Origin: Aphidius gifuensis
Taxonomy: Eukaryota; Arthropoda; Insecta; Hymenoptera; Braconidae
DNA: 64,000 nucleotides
Direction: 5' to 3'
Assembly (NCBI RefSeq): GCF_014905175.1
Contig: NC_057790.1
Span: 27,182,469-27,246,468 of the forward strand
Shown: positions 63,101 to 64,000 of the stretch, piece by piece
Layout of the letters: the number at the start of each line of letters is the position of its first letter
Position numbering within the stretch: position 1 is the first letter of the stretch
The notes under the pieces: model-generated
What the model saw: the letters and a program-made list of their open reading frames with translations, nothing else
What the model was told of the DNA's origin: nothing
Databases searched by the model: none
Translations under genes and position numbers: made by a program

Positions 63101-63804
63101 GTATCTGGTTTTTGTTCATTCAATTTTAATATTGACAAACCAACCAAAGCTCCAACACACTGGCTATCAAGTTGTAGTGCACGTTCAAATGCAAGTTTAG
63201 CTTTATCTTGATTATTTAATTTCATAAAACAGTGTCCCATACCAAGTCTAACAGCAGCTGGACAATTTGGATTTGTTCTTAATGCTTTTTTATAAAATGC
63301 CAGTGCAGCACGATAGTCTTTTTTATTAAATGCAATACATGCTTTACCAAGAAGTGATGGAATATTATTTGGTGATTGATTCAAGACAAAATTAAATTGT
63401 GCATCAGCTTGATCCATTTTGTCACCTTCAAGAAGACAAAAATATGCACGACCAAGTAAATGATTTTGATCATACATAATAATTTTATCAGCTGTTGTAT
63501 AAAGTAATGTTGCTTTTGTAAATAAATCTCTTTTTTTATCTTTATTCTTTTCACGATTAGCTTCTTGAACATAGTATGCTGCCAACATATCCAATGCACG
63601 CATTTGATCTTTTTCATAATCACGATATTCAATATTAGCATCAAGACGAGATGATTCAAGGATTTTAATGAAATCCTCAATTTTATTTTGTTTGTAATAT
63701 TCCAATGCCAAATTGACCCAGATATTAAGTTGGGCATGTTCTGAACGTAATATACTAAGTACTTCATCGCCCTCAGGTAGTTGTTCCAGATAAAGTTCAA
63801 TCAC
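60169..63804 (-). CDS. Ctr9: Ctr9, TPR subunit of the PAF1 complex (first exon outside window)
   Basis: Minus strand exons 63804-61741, 61648-61532 and 61461-60169, with short GT-AG introns in phase 0. The visible 1157 residues begin VIELYLEQLPEGDEVLSILR at an acceptor (AATAG), so only roughly 15 N-terminal residues are missing to the left of the gene's start, beyond 64000 or in an unseen exon. Tetratricopeptide repeats fill about residues 1-800. Near-invariant family strings include EKDQMRALDMLAAYYVQ, ADKIIMYDQNHLLGRAYFCL, LNHLANHFFFKKDYNKVQHL and AANGIGAVLAHKG. A charged helical region follows (about 850-900, EEEKLLKQKQEDERRRLKEE), then a basic linker, then an RS-like tail from about 1015 to the end (repeated SGSRSRSRS, ending SPSKSPSKSP). 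Ctr9 scaffolds the nuclear PAF1 complex, which travels with RNA polymerase II and promotes H2B ubiquitination and H3K4 methylation. Length matches the family. Confidence 0.96.
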
Positions 63805-63937
63805 CTATTAATTATTTAAACAATTTGTAAATAAACATAAAAGAGTAACGATAATTTATTTTGATTTTTTTTTTTTAATTATTTAATTAAAAAAAGATTA
63901 ATTGAAATAAATAAAATAAAATTTAAGAAAAAAACCA

Positions 63938-63964
63938 CAACAACAACAACAACAACAACAACAA
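63938..63964. repeat. (CAA)n microsatellite
   Basis: Nine CAA units just upstream of the first visible Ctr9 exon, probably in its first intron or 5' region. Confidence 0.9.
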
Positions 63965-64000
63965 TAACAGTGATTGTTTAAATTTTTATAGTCAAATTAG

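Noticed and set aside
1..64000. CRISPR arrays, bacterial operons, tRNA or rRNA genes, viral genes
   Set aside because: No regularly spaced repeats, no Shine-Dalgarno-linked gene runs, no tRNA or rRNA signature strings and no viral replication or structural gene were seen on either strand.

Overview
This window looks like nuclear DNA of an insect. It is extremely AT-rich, full of long A and T tracts, with small GT-AG introns (roughly 70-120 nt, one of 1.3 kb) and wide gene-free stretches. The protein sequences are insect-like. My guess is a hymenopteran, perhaps a parasitoid wasp, but that is inference from composition and gene character.

Layout, left to right. (a) 2-349, plus: the last coding part of crooked neck (crn, a splicing factor). 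(b) 418-1020, minus: a broken relic of a dipeptidyl-peptidase-4 gene. (c) 1-11 kb: no gene recognised. (d) 11195-12337, plus: a two-exon homeobox gene, the ParaHox gene ind/Gsx, with a possible promoter upstream. (e) 12.4-33 kb: gene desert with microsatellites, a 300-bp foldback element at 27.3-27.6 kb and several smaller inverted repeats. (f) 33.1-38.0 kb: an F-box/leucine-rich-repeat gene (36333-38012, plus), two decayed copies of its 3' end, a C2H2 zinc-finger gene on the other strand (33950-34832), and two copies of one short inverted-repeat (MITE-like) family. (g) 42346-47195, minus: a seven-exon gene for a four-pass membrane protein (TMEM272-like) whose N-terminal half carries about 17 copies of an SPRGS-type motif. 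(h) 47430-49274, plus: an eight-exon secreted serpin, head to head with the membrane-protein gene, only 234 bp between the two start codons. (i) 49.3-60.1 kb: mostly empty, with a local duplication, one well-bounded candidate exon of unknown gene, and an odd GC-rich island. (j) 60169-63804, minus: Ctr9, the TPR scaffold of the PAF1 complex, nearly complete (only the first exon lies outside the window) and ending in an RS-like tail.

The genes do not form a pathway. crn (splicing) and Ctr9 (transcription elongation) are housekeeping genes, ind is a neural patterning regulator, the serpin is an extracellular protease inhibitor, and the F-box protein is a probable ubiquitin-ligase adaptor. Nothing here is a clear new biological system. 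The items most worth following are the SPRGS-repeat membrane protein and its possible short isoform, the foldback element, the F-box/zinc-finger/MITE cluster, and the GC-rich island near 58.5 kb. All exon structures were deduced by eye from splice consensus, phase and family similarity, with no transcript evidence.
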